A stretch of 28,718 nt of DNA, from assembly GCA_900543155.1 (NCBI GenBank), contig UQQN01000021.1, positions 1 through 28,718 of the forward strand, written 5' to 3'. The translations under genes and the position numbers were made by a program. Positions 15,526-24,328 of this stretch are shown here, in pieces; the stretch's first letter is position 1, and the number at the start of each line of letters is the position of its first letter. The DNA is from an uncultured Prevotella sp. (GTDB lineage: Bacteria > Bacteroidota > Bacteroidia > Bacteroidales > Bacteroidaceae). The notes under the pieces were generated by a model. The model was not told the origin of the DNA. It did not search any database and saw nothing but the letters and a program-made list of their open reading frames with translations.

Positions 15526-17628
15526 TTATTGAATGCCATCGCGCTTTAACAATGCATTGATGTTAGGGGCTTGTCCTCTGAAGCGTACATAGAGGTCCAT
15601 CGGATTTTCAGTGCCTCCCTTCGACAATACATTTTCACGGAAACTATTTGCCACGTCCTCATTGAAAATGCCTTTTTCTTTGAAGAGAAAGAAGGCATCT
15701 GCGTCTAACACTTCAGCCCACTTATAGCTGTAATATCCTGCTGCATATCCGCCCGCCATAATATGTCCAAACTCCACGCTCATGCAGGCGTCGTCAGCTT
15801 TAGGAAGTAGTTGTACGCGTTTCCAAGCCTCGTCCTCGAAGGTTTTAATGTCTGAGGTAAGCGGTTCGCGCAGTGTGTAGTACGCCATGTCGAGCAAGCC
15901 GAAAGAAACTTGTCGCATGCAAGCGTATGCCGATTGAAAATTACGGCTTTTACGTATGCGGTCAATGTATTCTTGAGGCAAGGGTTCGCCCGTTTGGTAG
16001 TGATGGGCAAATGTACCAAAAAAATCTGGTTCTGTGGCATAGTTCTCCATAAATTGTGAAGGAAGTTCCACAAAATCCCAATATACAGAAGTTCCGCTAA
16101 GACTTGCATAGTGCGTCATGGCAAAAATTCCGTGCAGAGCGTGTCCAAACTCGTGTAAGAAAGTTTCAACCTCGCCCAAAGTAAGCAATGCAGGCGTGTC
16201 GGCAGTGGGTTTTGTAAAGTTGGTTGTGACACTTACCACCGGACGGTTTGAGTTGTCGGGCATCACCTTTACGTGGGTGGGAGCATTGCACGACTCATCG
16301 CGATAGTTTGTCATCCATGCGCCACCCTTTTTGCTTTCTCTAGGGAAGAAGTCTACAAGCAAAATAGCCAAGAAGGCTCCGTCTTTGTCGTAGACATCGT
16401 ATGCAATGACATCTTTTTGATATACAGGCAGATTGTCGTTGCGTTTAAACGTAATGCCGTATAGCTTTGTGGCTAAACCCAATACCCCCTTTTGCACTTG
16501 TGATAGTTCAAAATAGGGGCGTAGCATATCGGGGTCGTAGTCATAAAGCTCGTGTTTCAACTTTTGACTGTAGTAAGAGAAGTCCCAAGGTTGCAACTTA
16601 AAGTCAGCCCCCTCAATTTGTTTAGCCTTTTTCTCAACCTCAGCCACGTCTTGTTTCGCACGGTCAAGGTAGTGGTCTATTAAGTCGTTAAGTAACTGAT
16701 ATACGTTTTTGGCATTTTGTGCCATGCGTCGGCGCAGTGCATAATCTGCATAGTCTTTATATCCCAAAATTTGTGCTACCTCGCGACGCAGATTCACAAT
16801 GCTACGCACAATTTCGAAGTTGTTATATTCGTTATTGTGTGTGCAGCGACTGTTGTAGGCACGATATATTTTTTCGCGGTACTCGCGATTCTCGGCATAC
16901 ATCATGAAGGGCATAAAACTGGGGGCATGCAGTGTGAACACCCATCCCTCTAATTGTCGTGCTTCGGCTTCGTGATGTGCAGCATTTCTGTGAATTTCGG
17001 GTATGCCAGCCAAGTCATTCTCATCGGTAATGTGAAGAACGAAATTGTTGGTCTCTTTCAACACATTTTGCGAGAATTTCAAAGTCTTTTCAGACAGTTG
17101 CGCCGTGATCTCTCTAAAGCGTTGTTTGTCCTCGTCAGACAGGGTAGCGCCAGAGCGTTCAAAGCCTTCGTATGTTTTGTCGAGCAACATTTTGTCTTCG
17201 CCCTCCAACTTGTTTGTTTCAGCGTCATAAACCGCCTTTACACGTGCAAACAGTTTTTCGTTGAGCATAATATTGTTAGAATGCTCAGAGAGCTTGGGGG
17301 CAAGTTTGCTTGCCAATTCTTCAAGATTATCGTCGGTCTCAGCGCTCAATAAGTTATACATTACCGCCGTGGCACGTTCCAAGTTCTCGCCCGTATTCGC
17401 AAGCGCCACAATGGTATTAGCAAAAGTGGGAGCCTCGGGGTTGTTCACAATCGTGTCCACCTCTTGCATTTCCTCGTCCATGCCTTTTAAAATTAGCGGA
17501 CGAAGCATAGCGGCACAATCACATTCTTCGGCATCGTTGTTTGCAGCAGGTGCCGATTGCAAATTTTGTATGTAGTGATTCCACTCTTTATCAGTTAAGA
17601 GCTGGGATGTGATGAATTTCTTTATCAT
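15526..17628 (-). CDS. M3 family metallopeptidase (oligopeptidase A / peptidyl-dipeptidase type)
   Basis: A zinc-dependent peptidase that degrades short peptides. Of 700 residues, the HEFGH motif at 492-496 gives two zinc ligands and the catalytic Glu493. The third ligand is Glu521 in DFVELPSQFMEN. A long all-helical N-terminal half matches the M3A fold. Other family marks are VDFFPRESKKGGAWM and GHIMAGGYAAGYYSYKWAEVLDADAF near the C-terminus. No signal peptide is seen, so it should be cytoplasmic. Size and motifs fit both PrlC/oligopeptidase A and Dcp; I do not choose between them. It stands alone between dCMP deaminase and the TPR gene, with gaps of 115 and 59 bp. Confidence 0.92.
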   Translation of the reverse strand: MIKKFITSQLLTDKEWNHYIQNLQSAPAANNDAEECDCAAMLRPLILKGMDEEMQEVDTIVNNPEAPTFANTIVALANTGENLERATAVMYNLLSAETDDNLEELASKLAPKLSEHSNNIMLNEKLFARVKAVYDAETNKLEGEDKMLLDKTYEGFERSGATLSDEDKQRFREITAQLSEKTLKFSQNVLKETNNFVLHITDENDLAGIPEIHRNAAHHEAEARQLEGWVFTLHAPSFMPFMMYAENREYREKIYRAYNSRCTHNNEYNNFEIVRSIVNLRREVAQILGYKDYADYALRRRMAQNAKNVYQLLNDLIDHYLDRAKQDVAEVEKKAKQIEGADFKLQPWDFSYYSQKLKHELYDYDPDMLRPYFELSQVQKGVLGLATKLYGITFKRNDNLPVYQKDVIAYDVYDKDGAFLAILLVDFFPRESKKGGAWMTNYRDESCNAPTHVKVMPDNSNRPVVSVTTNFTKPTADTPALLTLGEVETFLHEFGHALHGIFAMTHYASLSGTSVYWDFVELPSQFMENYATEPDFFGTFAHHYQTGEPLPQEYIDRIRKSRNFQSAYACMRQVSFGLLDMAYYTLREPLTSDIKTFEDEAWKRVQLLPKADDACMSVEFGHIMAGGYAAGYYSYKWAEVLDADAFFLFKEKGIFNEDVANSFRENVLSKGGTENPMDLYVRFRGQAPNINALLKRDGIQ

Positions 17629-17687
17629 GCGTTATTGGGGTTTATCTTTGGGGTGAGGGGTAAAAGTAAAATGGTCTAATCAAGTAA

Positions 17688-18884
17688 TTATTCAGCCAAA
17701 ATATCTTCGATTTCGGCAAACTTATCGCCCTTGTTAAGTGCCAAATATATCTTATAGAGTAGGGGAGCCCACTCTTCTTTAGCTTGAGGCATCATTTTGC
17801 GGTAGGTTTCGAGTGCAGGTTCAGCCTTTGCATAGAGTTCACCACGTTTCACTAACGATTGTCTATAAGAGATCGAATTGATGCGACCTTCCATTGGTAC
17901 CTCGTCTACTTTGTATACATAAGATGCACCGATGTAATAGTGTGCATCGGCACTCAGCGAGTCGCATTCAAGCCATTGTTGAGCACTGGCAATGCACTTA
18001 TCGTAGTTTTTTTGTTTAAAGAAAGCCACGCTCTGTGCCATATAAGCAATGGTGCTTTTGGGGTGAACCTTAATGTGTTGCGCAGCCACATCGAGCGTGT
18101 GTCCGTATTCGTTGTGTGTGTTGTAAAAATCCACCAACAACGCAAAGAAACTTTCGTCGTAATCGCCATTTTTCCATCCTTGGCGCAACATACGCTCGTA
18201 TGCCAAAGTATCCTTTTCGGCTTCGGCAGTACGTGCCAAGAACTTCATAATGCTTTTTCGTGAAACCGAGTCGCAGAGCGCAATGTTTTCGTAGCGATGT
18301 ACCTCAGCATAGTTTTTAGTAGCAAAAGCACTGCTAAGGTAAAGCACAGCGTTTGGCACATCGTGTTTGGTAGAAAGGTTTGAGCGTGCTCCGATAGGTG
18401 TATGTGGCAAGTCTATGCAATAGCGCAAATATCGCATAGCCTCTGTGTAATTTTGTTTTTTATAGAAGAAGCGTGCTGCTACGTTAAGATTGGGATAATA
18501 GCGTTGCAGCATTTCGTTAACCAACTTTGTTTCGTGTGGTTTCTCTCCTTTATTCTTTTTATTTTCATTCTCTAAAGAGTCGAGTATCACAGCCTCTTTC
18601 ACAATTTGGTAAGTGGTAGAGAAAAGAGCCACTGTGTCGCAGTTCTGTTTAAGATACACCTTCATATTCTCGGCATCGTTAAGTCCGCGATAGGCTTCAA
18701 TGCCATATAAGCAGAGCTTTGTGTCGAAACGATAGGTAGAATCGGCACGCAGTTTATTGATTTGTGCCACCGCCTCCTTATAGTTCTTATCTTTCAGGGC
18801 TGTTTTCAATGGCTTATATGCCTTTTGAGCCCCCGCGATTGTGGGCAGCAGCAACATGATGAATGATAATAGGAGCGTTCTCAT
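17688..18884 (-). CDS. Exported TPR-repeat protein, function unknown
   Basis: A 398-residue protein with a signal peptide (about 1-19, LLLPTIAGAQ). Helical repeats of TPR type run through most of its length, for example around residues 20-50 (LKDKNYKEAVAQINKLRAD), 145-175 and 268-315 (QKNYDKCIASAQQWLECDSLSADAHYYIGASYVYKV). The last part is an EALLYKIYLALNKGDKF-like helix pair. It probably acts as a periplasmic or envelope scaffold. It lies two genes from gyrA and next to a second exported TPR protein, but shows no enzyme motif. A probable promoter with an inverted repeat sits directly upstream. Confidence 0.75.
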   Translation of the reverse strand: MRTLLLSFIMLLLPTIAGAQKAYKPLKTALKDKNYKEAVAQINKLRADSTYRFDTKLCLYGIEAYRGLNDAENMKVYLKQNCDTVALFSTTYQIVKEAVILDSLENENKKNKGEKPHETKLVNEMLQRYYPNLNVAARFFYKKQNYTEAMRYLRYCIDLPHTPIGARSNLSTKHDVPNAVLYLSSAFATKNYAEVHRYENIALCDSVSRKSIMKFLARTAEAEKDTLAYERMLRQGWKNGDYDESFFALLVDFYNTHNEYGHTLDVAAQHIKVHPKSTIAYMAQSVAFFKQKNYDKCIASAQQWLECDSLSADAHYYIGASYVYKVDEVPMEGRINSISYRQSLVKRGELYAKAEPALETYRKMMPQAKEEWAPLLYKIYLALNKGDKFAEIEDILAE

Positions 18885-18912
18885 TGATGATAATAGTTTA
18901 TTGAATTAAATG

Positions 18913-18959
18913 TGAGGTCGTGACAAAGATAATGCGTGCATCTCTTCGTCACAACCTCA
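18913..18959 (-). promoter_or_regulatory. Promoter inside an inverted repeat upstream of the TPR gene
   Basis: On the - strand, TATCTTTG (complement of 18924-18931) is a perfect Bacteroidota -7 box. A weaker GTTG at 18952-18955 lies 20 bases before it as the -33 element. Both sit in an imperfect inverted repeat with arms at 18913-18924 and 18948-18959 (GAGGTCGTGAC and GTCACAACCTC, one mismatch). The arms and spacing would suit a dimeric repressor or activator site. They could instead form an RNA hairpin from transcription entering from upstream. Confidence 0.55.
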
Positions 18960-19051
18960 TAGTATAGTTTTATGGATGGTTCTTTAAGTTAATTCCACGC
19001 CACAGAGCGTGCTTATAAAATTCAGAACCTTTTTAGAAAGTTCAAGAAGGC

Positions 19052-20458
19052 TTATTGTGCTGCGCGAGCTTTGTTGTAAGCATCAAGCTCTTCGTCCATT
19101 TGCTGAGCCTTATCCTTCATGCCCAAGTTGGTGTATACAGTCTGCAAGGCAGGTGCCCATTTGTTGACCATGTCGGGGGCAATTTCGCGCAAGTGTTCAA
19201 GGTAGCCTTGTGCTTTTCTGTAGTATGACTTCACCTCGTTCAACTCCTTGTCGTAGATGGCCTTTTGCTTTTTGTAAGCAGCGTCGGCTGCAGCACCCTT
19301 ACCACGACCTACGATGTTGCGGTTTTTGCCGATGTACACGTATTTGCCTGAGTTTACCTTATTCACGATTTCGTCGGTATAAGCCACAGAAATCAAGTAA
19401 AGTGCATTGGCGTAGTCGGGGTCAATAGCTAAAGCCTTTTCAAAAGCCTCGCGTGCACCCTGGTAGTCCTTTTGCAAGTAGAGTTCTACGTAACCCTTTA
19501 CATACCACGATGTTTTGTTGTTAGGATCTTCAGCAACCGATTTGTTGGCAATTTCTACAGCCTCAGAAGTTTTGCCCGAGTTCATATAGGTCTGCATGAG
19601 TTGCAAGAAGAAAACCTCTTGACCAGTGCGCTGATAAGCCTCGAGCAAGGTCTTTTGCATGGCTACACTATCTTTGCTTTCGCCTTGTGCAGCAAGCTTA
19701 ATGTAATAAAGGTCGTGCAAGCTCACAGAGTCATTAACCATGTTGAGTGCTTCGTTGCAATATTTTACAGCCGAAGCCCAGTCCTTTGCCTTGTAGCTAA
19801 GGTTGGCAATGTTCACGTATGAGTTGTTGTAATCTTTCTCGTGTGCCTTAATCACAGAGTCGCGTTCTTCGGGAGTGAACACAGGCGAGATTTTGGGCAG
19901 TTGCACAAATTTGTAGAAGTACTCAGCACTCTCTTTGTAGCGTCCCATTTGGTTCATAAACAAACCGCAAGCGCTATACATAGTGAGCATTTGGTGTTCG
20001 ATGCCGTAGCGTGTTTTCTGTGCGACAATAGGATTTGTCTTTACTCTGCCTTTGGCATCGGGCATTTGGTTGTACTTTGACGATTCGTTGTAGAGCGTAA
20101 TGATTTTGTCGATGCTTGTGCAGAACTTAATGGTGTCGAAGGGAATACCGCCCGAAGCTCTTTTCCATTCGCTATCAAGCATTTTAGTTTGCAACTCTGC
20201 ATTTTGTGTATAGAGCAATGCCAACTTATCGTTTTTGCCCTTTACTTTAGCCTCTTCAATTTCGTTGTTAATCAATCCCTCAGCTTCTTTGTAGAGCACT
20301 TGGGCAGCTTCATAACCCTCAGATGTGCCTTTGTTGAGTTGAGTTTGGGCCTTGTTAATCTTGTCGTAAGCTTTCCAAGAACCTGGGTTTTGCTGTTGAG
20401 CCATGGCTGAACCCATGCCTGCCACGAGCAAAGCCAAACTAAGAACTAACTTTTTCAT
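19052..20458 (-). CDS. Exported tetratricopeptide-repeat protein
   Basis: A 468-residue protein with a clean signal peptide (about 1-21, LVAGMGSAMAQ). TPR units follow, clearest at residues about 225-260 (NIANLSYKAKDWASAVKYCNEALNM) and 305-360 (SWYVKGYVELYLQKDYQGAREAFEKALAIDPDYANALYLISVAYTDE). The C-terminal third contains a basic KNRNIVGRGKGAAADAAYKKQK linker and another helix pair (KAQGYLEHLREIAPDMVNKWAPALQTVYTNLGMKDKAQQ). It is widespread as a downstream neighbour of gyrA in Bacteroidota, from memory. The function is unknown; a scaffolding role in the periplasm is a guess. The 169-bp gap to gyrA holds a long-range hairpin. Confidence 0.78.
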   Translation of the reverse strand: MKKLVLSLALLVAGMGSAMAQQQNPGSWKAYDKINKAQTQLNKGTSEGYEAAQVLYKEAEGLINNEIEEAKVKGKNDKLALLYTQNAELQTKMLDSEWKRASGGIPFDTIKFCTSIDKIITLYNESSKYNQMPDAKGRVKTNPIVAQKTRYGIEHQMLTMYSACGLFMNQMGRYKESAEYFYKFVQLPKISPVFTPEERDSVIKAHEKDYNNSYVNIANLSYKAKDWASAVKYCNEALNMVNDSVSLHDLYYIKLAAQGESKDSVAMQKTLLEAYQRTGQEVFFLQLMQTYMNSGKTSEAVEIANKSVAEDPNNKTSWYVKGYVELYLQKDYQGAREAFEKALAIDPDYANALYLISVAYTDEIVNKVNSGKYVYIGKNRNIVGRGKGAAADAAYKKQKAIYDKELNEVKSYYRKAQGYLEHLREIAPDMVNKWAPALQTVYTNLGMKDKAQQMDEELDAYNKARAAQ

Positions 20459-20498
20459 TGTTAATTTGTTTTATTGAACTGAACTTGCTATGGATGTA

Positions 20499-20596
20499 GC
20501 TAATCTTTCTGGTTTTCAGTGCTTAGAGGTGTGGCACATCCCTTTTTGTTTTTTAGGGAATTGCCTTTTTCTTTCTCTGAAGTCAGAAAGATTAGC
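20499..20596. repeat. Long-range inverted repeat between gyrA and the TPR gene
   Basis: GCTAATCTTTCTG at 20499-20511 is perfectly complementary to CAGAAAGATTAGC at 20584-20596. Pairing continues with TTTTCAG and CTGAAG just inside. The 72-base spacer makes a classical terminator unlikely. It could be an attenuator, an mRNA-stability element or a mobile-element relic. Confidence 0.6.
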
Positions 20597-20627
20597 CCCA
20601 TCCTTTATTGCAGGGAGATGGTTGTGT

Positions 20628-23207
20628 TTATTCGCCCTGCTCAGGCGCATTCGGTTCGTGGGTGTTTTCCTCGGTTATTGTGTCAGTAGTTTCTAGAGTA
20701 TTCTCGTTGTTATCGTCGAGCGCTTCTTCTTCCTCCTCTTCGGCAGGAACCAAGCAAACACTTGAGATTACGTCGTTACGCTTTTTAAGATCGATGAGTC
20801 GTGTGCCCTGTGTGGCACGTCCTTGTACGTTTACATCGCTAATGCGCAAACGAATGGTAATGCCACTCTTGTTGATAATCATCAAGTCTTGTTCTTCGGT
20901 CACCGCCTTAATAGCTACCACCTTACCTGTTTCTTCGGTAATGTTGAGTGTCTTCACACCCTTACCGCCACGGTTGGTCACACGATAGTCGTCTACAGCA
21001 GAGCGTTTACCCTTACCTTGTTCGCTCACCACCAATACGGTTTCGCGTTCGGGATCGTTCACACAAATCATGCCGATTATCTCGTCTGTAGCATCGTTCT
21101 CGTCGAGCTTCATACCACGCACACCTGTTGCAGTACGTCCCATAGCACGTACGGTGTCCTCGTTAAAGCGGATGGCACGACCATTGCGGTTGGCAATGAT
21201 AATCTCGTCCGAACCATTGGTAAGTACTACGCTAACCACCTTGTCGTCTTCGCGAATATTGATTGCGTTCACACCATTTGTGCGTGGACGAGAGTATTCG
21301 CTCAAGCAAGTTTTCTTAATAATACCTTGCTTTGTGCAGAACATCACATAATGGCTCTTACAGAAGTCAGCATCAGCGAGTTTGCGAATGTGCAAGCAAG
21401 CGTTAATGCTATCGTCAGGGTCGATGTTCAACATATTCTGAATGGCACGTCCCTTGGCATTTTTAGCCCCTTCGGGAAGGTCGTAAACTTTGAGCCAATA
21501 GCAGCGACCCTTAGCTGTAAAGAACAGCATGGTGTTGTGCATTGTGGCGTGATAGATGTATTCAATAAAGTCGCTATCGCGTGTGCTGCCACCCTTTGAA
21601 CCTACACCACCACGTCCTTGTGCGCGGAACTCGTTGAGGGGAGTACGCTTAATATATCCCAAGTGTGAAATGGTGATAACCACCTCATCGTCGGCATAGA
21701 AGTCTTCGGGATTAAACTCGGTAGACGAGAGCAAAATTTCTGTGCGACGTTCGTCGCCATACTTTTCCTTCACCTCAATCAACTCGTCTTTCATCACCTT
21801 GCGGCAGAGTTCGTCATCGCTCAAAATTTGTTCGTAGTAAGCAATGCGGCGTTCAATCTCTTCGTATTCCTCGTGCAACTTTTCTTGTTGTATGTTCGTG
21901 AGCTGTGCCAAACGCATGTCTACGATGGCTTTAGCTTGTACGTCGTCGAGTCCGAAGCGTTGTTTCAAGGCCTCGATAGCTGCTTGCGGGTTTTTAGAAG
22001 CACGGATAAGGCGTACCACCTCGTCGATGTTGTCGGAGGCAATAATTAAACCTTCAAGGATGTGCGCACGCTCTTGAGCTTTGCGCAAGTCATATTGTGT
22101 GCGACGAATCACCACGTCGTGACGGTGGTCAACGAAGTGTTTGATGCAGTCTTTCAAGGTGAGCAACTGTGGACGTCCTGCCTTGTGGTTATGGTCGTGA
22201 ACCAAAGCAATGCAGTTTACGGCAAACGAGGTTTGCAGCGCTGTCATCTTATAGAGCTTGTTGAGCACCACATTGGCGTTGAAGTCGCGCTTCACGTCAA
22301 TTACAATGCGCATACCGTCTTTGTCGCTCTCATCGTTCACGTTCGAGATGCCCTCAATACGCTTCTCAGCAGCCAACTGTCCGATGAACTTTACGAGTTC
22401 CTCTTTATTGAGTCCGTAGGGCAATTCAGACACAACGATTGTGTCGTGTTGCGGTCCGCTTTCAATGTCGGTTTTGGCACGCATAATGATGCGTCCTCTA
22501 CCTGTTTCGTATGCACTACGCACACCTTGCATGCCCATGATATATCCACCCGTAGGGAAGTCAGGCGCCTTGATGTAGTGCATTAACTCATCAATCGTAA
22601 TGTCCGGATTATCAATGTATGCCACGCATCCGTCAATCACTTCGCTAAGGTTGTGGGTGGGCACATTGGTAGCCATACCTACGGCAATACCGCTTGCTCC
22701 GTTAACCAAGAAGTTAGGGATGCGTGTAGGCATTACGCTGGGCTCATCGCGCGTATTGTCGAAGTTACGATCCATGTCGACCGTTTCTTTTTCAATATCC
22801 TGCATCATGGCTTCGCCTACGGGCGAGAGTCTGGCTTCGGTATAACGCATTGCTGCAGCCGAGTCACCATCCATAGAACCGAAGTTACCTTGTCCCTCAA
22901 CAAGGGTGTAACGCATGTTCCAGGGTTGTGCCAAACGCACCAAGGCGCCATACACAGAGCTATCGCCGTGAGGGTGATACTTACCGAGCACGTCACCCAC
23001 AACACGTGCCGACTTACGTGTCGGTTTGTCGTGTGTGATGCCAAGCTCCATCATATCATAGAGGATGCGTCGGTGAACAGGTTTAAAACCATCGCGCACA
23101 TCAGGAAGTGCACGCGACACGATCACCGACATGGAGTAGTCAATGTATGAGGATTTCATTTCCTCCTCAATATTGACCTTAATAATTCTGTCGTCGTCTG
23201 TAATCAT
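20628..23207 (-). CDS. gyrA: DNA gyrase subunit A
   Basis: The breakage-reunion subunit of gyrase, which introduces negative supercoils with GyrB. The 859 residues begin with the conserved EEEMKSSYIDYSMSVIVSRALPDVRDG stretch. The catalytic tyrosine is Tyr122 in AAMRYTEAR, the same number as in E. coli. The quinolone-determining region is HPHGDSSVYGALVRLAQPW, with Ser83 intact and Gly at 87. The GyrA box QGRGGVG at 530-536 marks it as gyrase rather than topoisomerase IV, and a six-bladed C-terminal beta-pinwheel follows. The end is a strongly acidic tail (EEEEEE and many Asp/Glu), a feature that may tune wrapping activity. A - strand promoter is seen at 23237-23269. The two TPR genes downstream may be co-transcribed. 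Confidence 0.97.
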   Translation of the reverse strand: MITDDDRIIKVNIEEEMKSSYIDYSMSVIVSRALPDVRDGFKPVHRRILYDMMELGITHDKPTRKSARVVGDVLGKYHPHGDSSVYGALVRLAQPWNMRYTLVEGQGNFGSMDGDSAAAMRYTEARLSPVGEAMMQDIEKETVDMDRNFDNTRDEPSVMPTRIPNFLVNGASGIAVGMATNVPTHNLSEVIDGCVAYIDNPDITIDELMHYIKAPDFPTGGYIMGMQGVRSAYETGRGRIIMRAKTDIESGPQHDTIVVSELPYGLNKEELVKFIGQLAAEKRIEGISNVNDESDKDGMRIVIDVKRDFNANVVLNKLYKMTALQTSFAVNCIALVHDHNHKAGRPQLLTLKDCIKHFVDHRHDVVIRRTQYDLRKAQERAHILEGLIIASDNIDEVVRLIRASKNPQAAIEALKQRFGLDDVQAKAIVDMRLAQLTNIQQEKLHEEYEEIERRIAYYEQILSDDELCRKVMKDELIEVKEKYGDERRTEILLSSTEFNPEDFYADDEVVITISHLGYIKRTPLNEFRAQGRGGVGSKGGSTRDSDFIEYIYHATMHNTMLFFTAKGRCYWLKVYDLPEGAKNAKGRAIQNMLNIDPDDSINACLHIRKLADADFCKSHYVMFCTKQGIIKKTCLSEYSRPRTNGVNAINIREDDKVVSVVLTNGSDEIIIANRNGRAIRFNEDTVRAMGRTATGVRGMKLDENDATDEIIGMICVNDPERETVLVVSEQGKGKRSAVDDYRVTNRGGKGVKTLNITEETGKVVAIKAVTEEQDLMIINKSGITIRLRISDVNVQGRATQGTRLIDLKKRNDVISSVCLVPAEEEEEEALDDNNENTLETTDTITEENTHEPNAPEQGE

Positions 23208-23236
23208 TTATCTTGTTTGAATATGTTTCTAAGGGG

Positions 23237-23269
23237 CAAATTTAAGATTTTCTTTTTGTACTGCGCAAT
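23237..23269 (-). promoter_or_regulatory. gyrA: Probable gyrA promoter
   Basis: On the - strand TAAATTTG (complement of 23237-23244) is a perfect TAnnTTTG -7 box. ATTG at 23266-23269 lies 21 bases further upstream as a weak -33 element. Transcription would start near 23230, about 23 bases before the gyrA start codon. Confidence 0.55.
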
Positions 23270-23324
23270 TTTTCGTCTTAAAAAAGCTGTGTTTTGGGGC
23301 TAATGTGCCTAAAAATGCCGTTTT

Positions 23325-23409
23325 TTTGCGTTCTGAGGCACTTTAAGTGTTTTTTCGAGGGGTAAAATTACAAGTCGAAGCGATAGGGTAAAATCGCTTA
23401 GAACGCAAA
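23325..23409. repeat. Inverted repeat in the gyrA upstream region
   Basis: TTTGCGTTCT at 23325-23334 pairs perfectly with AGAACGCAAA at 23400-23409. An inner hairpin AAGCGAT/ATCGCTT lies near 23378-23399. It is part of the 605-bp gene-free interval 23208-23812, which otherwise contains a second nested inverted repeat, a copy of the dispersed repeat and a -7 box. Confidence 0.6.
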
Positions 23410-23449
23410 TAAATGGGCTTTTAGGGATTTTCTTACTTTATTATCTTCC

Positions 23450-23568
23450 GCTCTGCCTTCGCTATGAATCTGCTTTTTCTCTGCTAATCTCTGCTTTACC
23501 TCTGCTTTATAGCGGATAAATAGCAGAGGTAAAGCAAATTCAGTGTAGACTCATAGCGGAGGTAGAGC
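23450..23568. repeat. 119-bp nested inverted repeat with CTCTGCTT units
   Basis: Outer arms at 23450-23467 and 23551-23568 match in 16 of 18 pairs. Inner arms TGCTTTACCTCTGCT (23492-23506) and AGCAGAGGTAAAGCA (23522-23536) are perfect over 15 bp with a 15-base loop. The left half also holds four or five tandem-like CTCTGC motifs. No ORF is present. It could form a large cruciform or RNA hairpin. A MITE-like element or a structured RNA are the main possibilities. Confidence 0.75.
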
Positions 23569-23614
23569 TTATTTACTTAGAAAAAAATCTAATCTCTTTC
23601 CTACATTCGTTCTA

Positions 23615-23659
23615 GTTGAATAATCAATTATATACAACATCAAAATCTTATCAAAACAA
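23615..23659 (+). repeat. Dispersed repeat, copy 2 (short)
   Basis: Sequence starting GTTGAATAATCAATTATATA corresponds to the core of the repeat at 16-80, in the same orientation, with one inserted base. Its continuation (ATCAAAATCTTATCAAAAC) matches the inverted copy at 28646-28718 even better. It lies just upstream of the accessory gene block. Confidence 0.6.
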
Positions 23660-23701
23660 TTTCTAAATATTACATATAGGTATAAAATAAAAATAAATCC
23701 T

Positions 23702-23709
23702 TACCTTTG
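23702..23709 (+). promoter_or_regulatory. Possible -7 box for the accessory block
   Basis: TACCTTTG is a perfect TAnnTTTG box 104 bases before the first gene of the block, but no convincing TTTG lies 19-21 bases upstream. If used, the 5' leader would be about 97 bases and AT-rich. Confidence 0.4.
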
Positions 23710-23812
23710 CAGAAAAGGCATGATATACATTACGTGCAAAATCATAAAAAGAAGAATGTTGTTAAGTGTGTGTAATACCAAACATGTTTTGCTCCATAAA
23801 TAGAAATTAAAT

Positions 23813-24319
23813 ATGATTAGATTTCAGTTCTTTCCGCGTTCCATTGGTGTAGTAAAGCCAATAGAGGATGTGCTTAAAGCATTCAAGAAAGTAGAATGCG
23901 ACATAGATTCAAAAACAAATAACAAAAAGTCGGATGATGTACTTGCTGCTGTAGAGCCATACTTAACAGAATTAAAGTACAATGTAGAAAAAGATAAAAG
24001 TAACAAAGGTAAAATAGATGTTCCTGTTTTATTTGGCAACAACAATACAATTGATAAATCTTTTTATGCAGATGCTATAAGTTGCGATGGGAAAATTGTG
24101 ATAGAAGTTGAAGCAGGACGCGCAACAGAAAACAATCAATTCCTCAAAGATATCTTCGAAGCTTCGATGATGTTTGAAGTTGAATATCTAATTTTGGCAG
24201 TTAGAAACACATATAGAGGGCATGATGACTTTGAGAGAATATATACTTTTCTTGAAACAATGTATATTTCTAACAGAATAAAGCTTCCTTTAAAAGGGAT
24301 ATTATTAATTGGTTATTGA
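23813..24319 (+). CDS. Hypothetical protein with PD-(D/E)XK nuclease-like pattern
   Basis: A 168-residue soluble protein I do not recognise by name. Residues 84-103 read FYADAISCDGKIVIEVEAGR, that is Asp87 followed by beta-strand IVIEVE with Glu98 and Glu100. The D...ExE spacing resembles PD-(D/E)XK nucleases whose lysine is replaced, such as BamHI or BglII types. The next segment (NNQFLKDIFEASMMFEVEYLILAVRN) looks like the helix and strand that follow in that fold. Length is shorter than most restriction enzymes, so it may be a core domain only. Three sampled 60-base lines in this gene and the next contain about 29 percent G+C, against about 48 percent in a sampled line of the helicase, suggesting recent transfer. 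The next gene starts nine bases after the stop. Confidence 0.6.
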   Translation: MIRFQFFPRSIGVVKPIEDVLKAFKKVECDIDSKTNNKKSDDVLAAVEPYLTELKYNVEKDKSNKGKIDVPVLFGNNNTIDKSFYADAISCDGKIVIEVEAGRATENNQFLKDIFEASMMFEVEYLILAVRNTYRGHDDFERIYTFLETMYISNRIKLPLKGILLIGY

Positions 24320-24328
24320 TATCTATAA

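Noticed and set aside
20823..21599. A 258-residue ORF on the + strand
   Set aside because: Antisense to gyrA, whose reading frame is certain; no domain.
23450..23568. Rho-independent terminator for gyrA
   Set aside because: It lies upstream of gyrA, not downstream, and has no T run after the arms.
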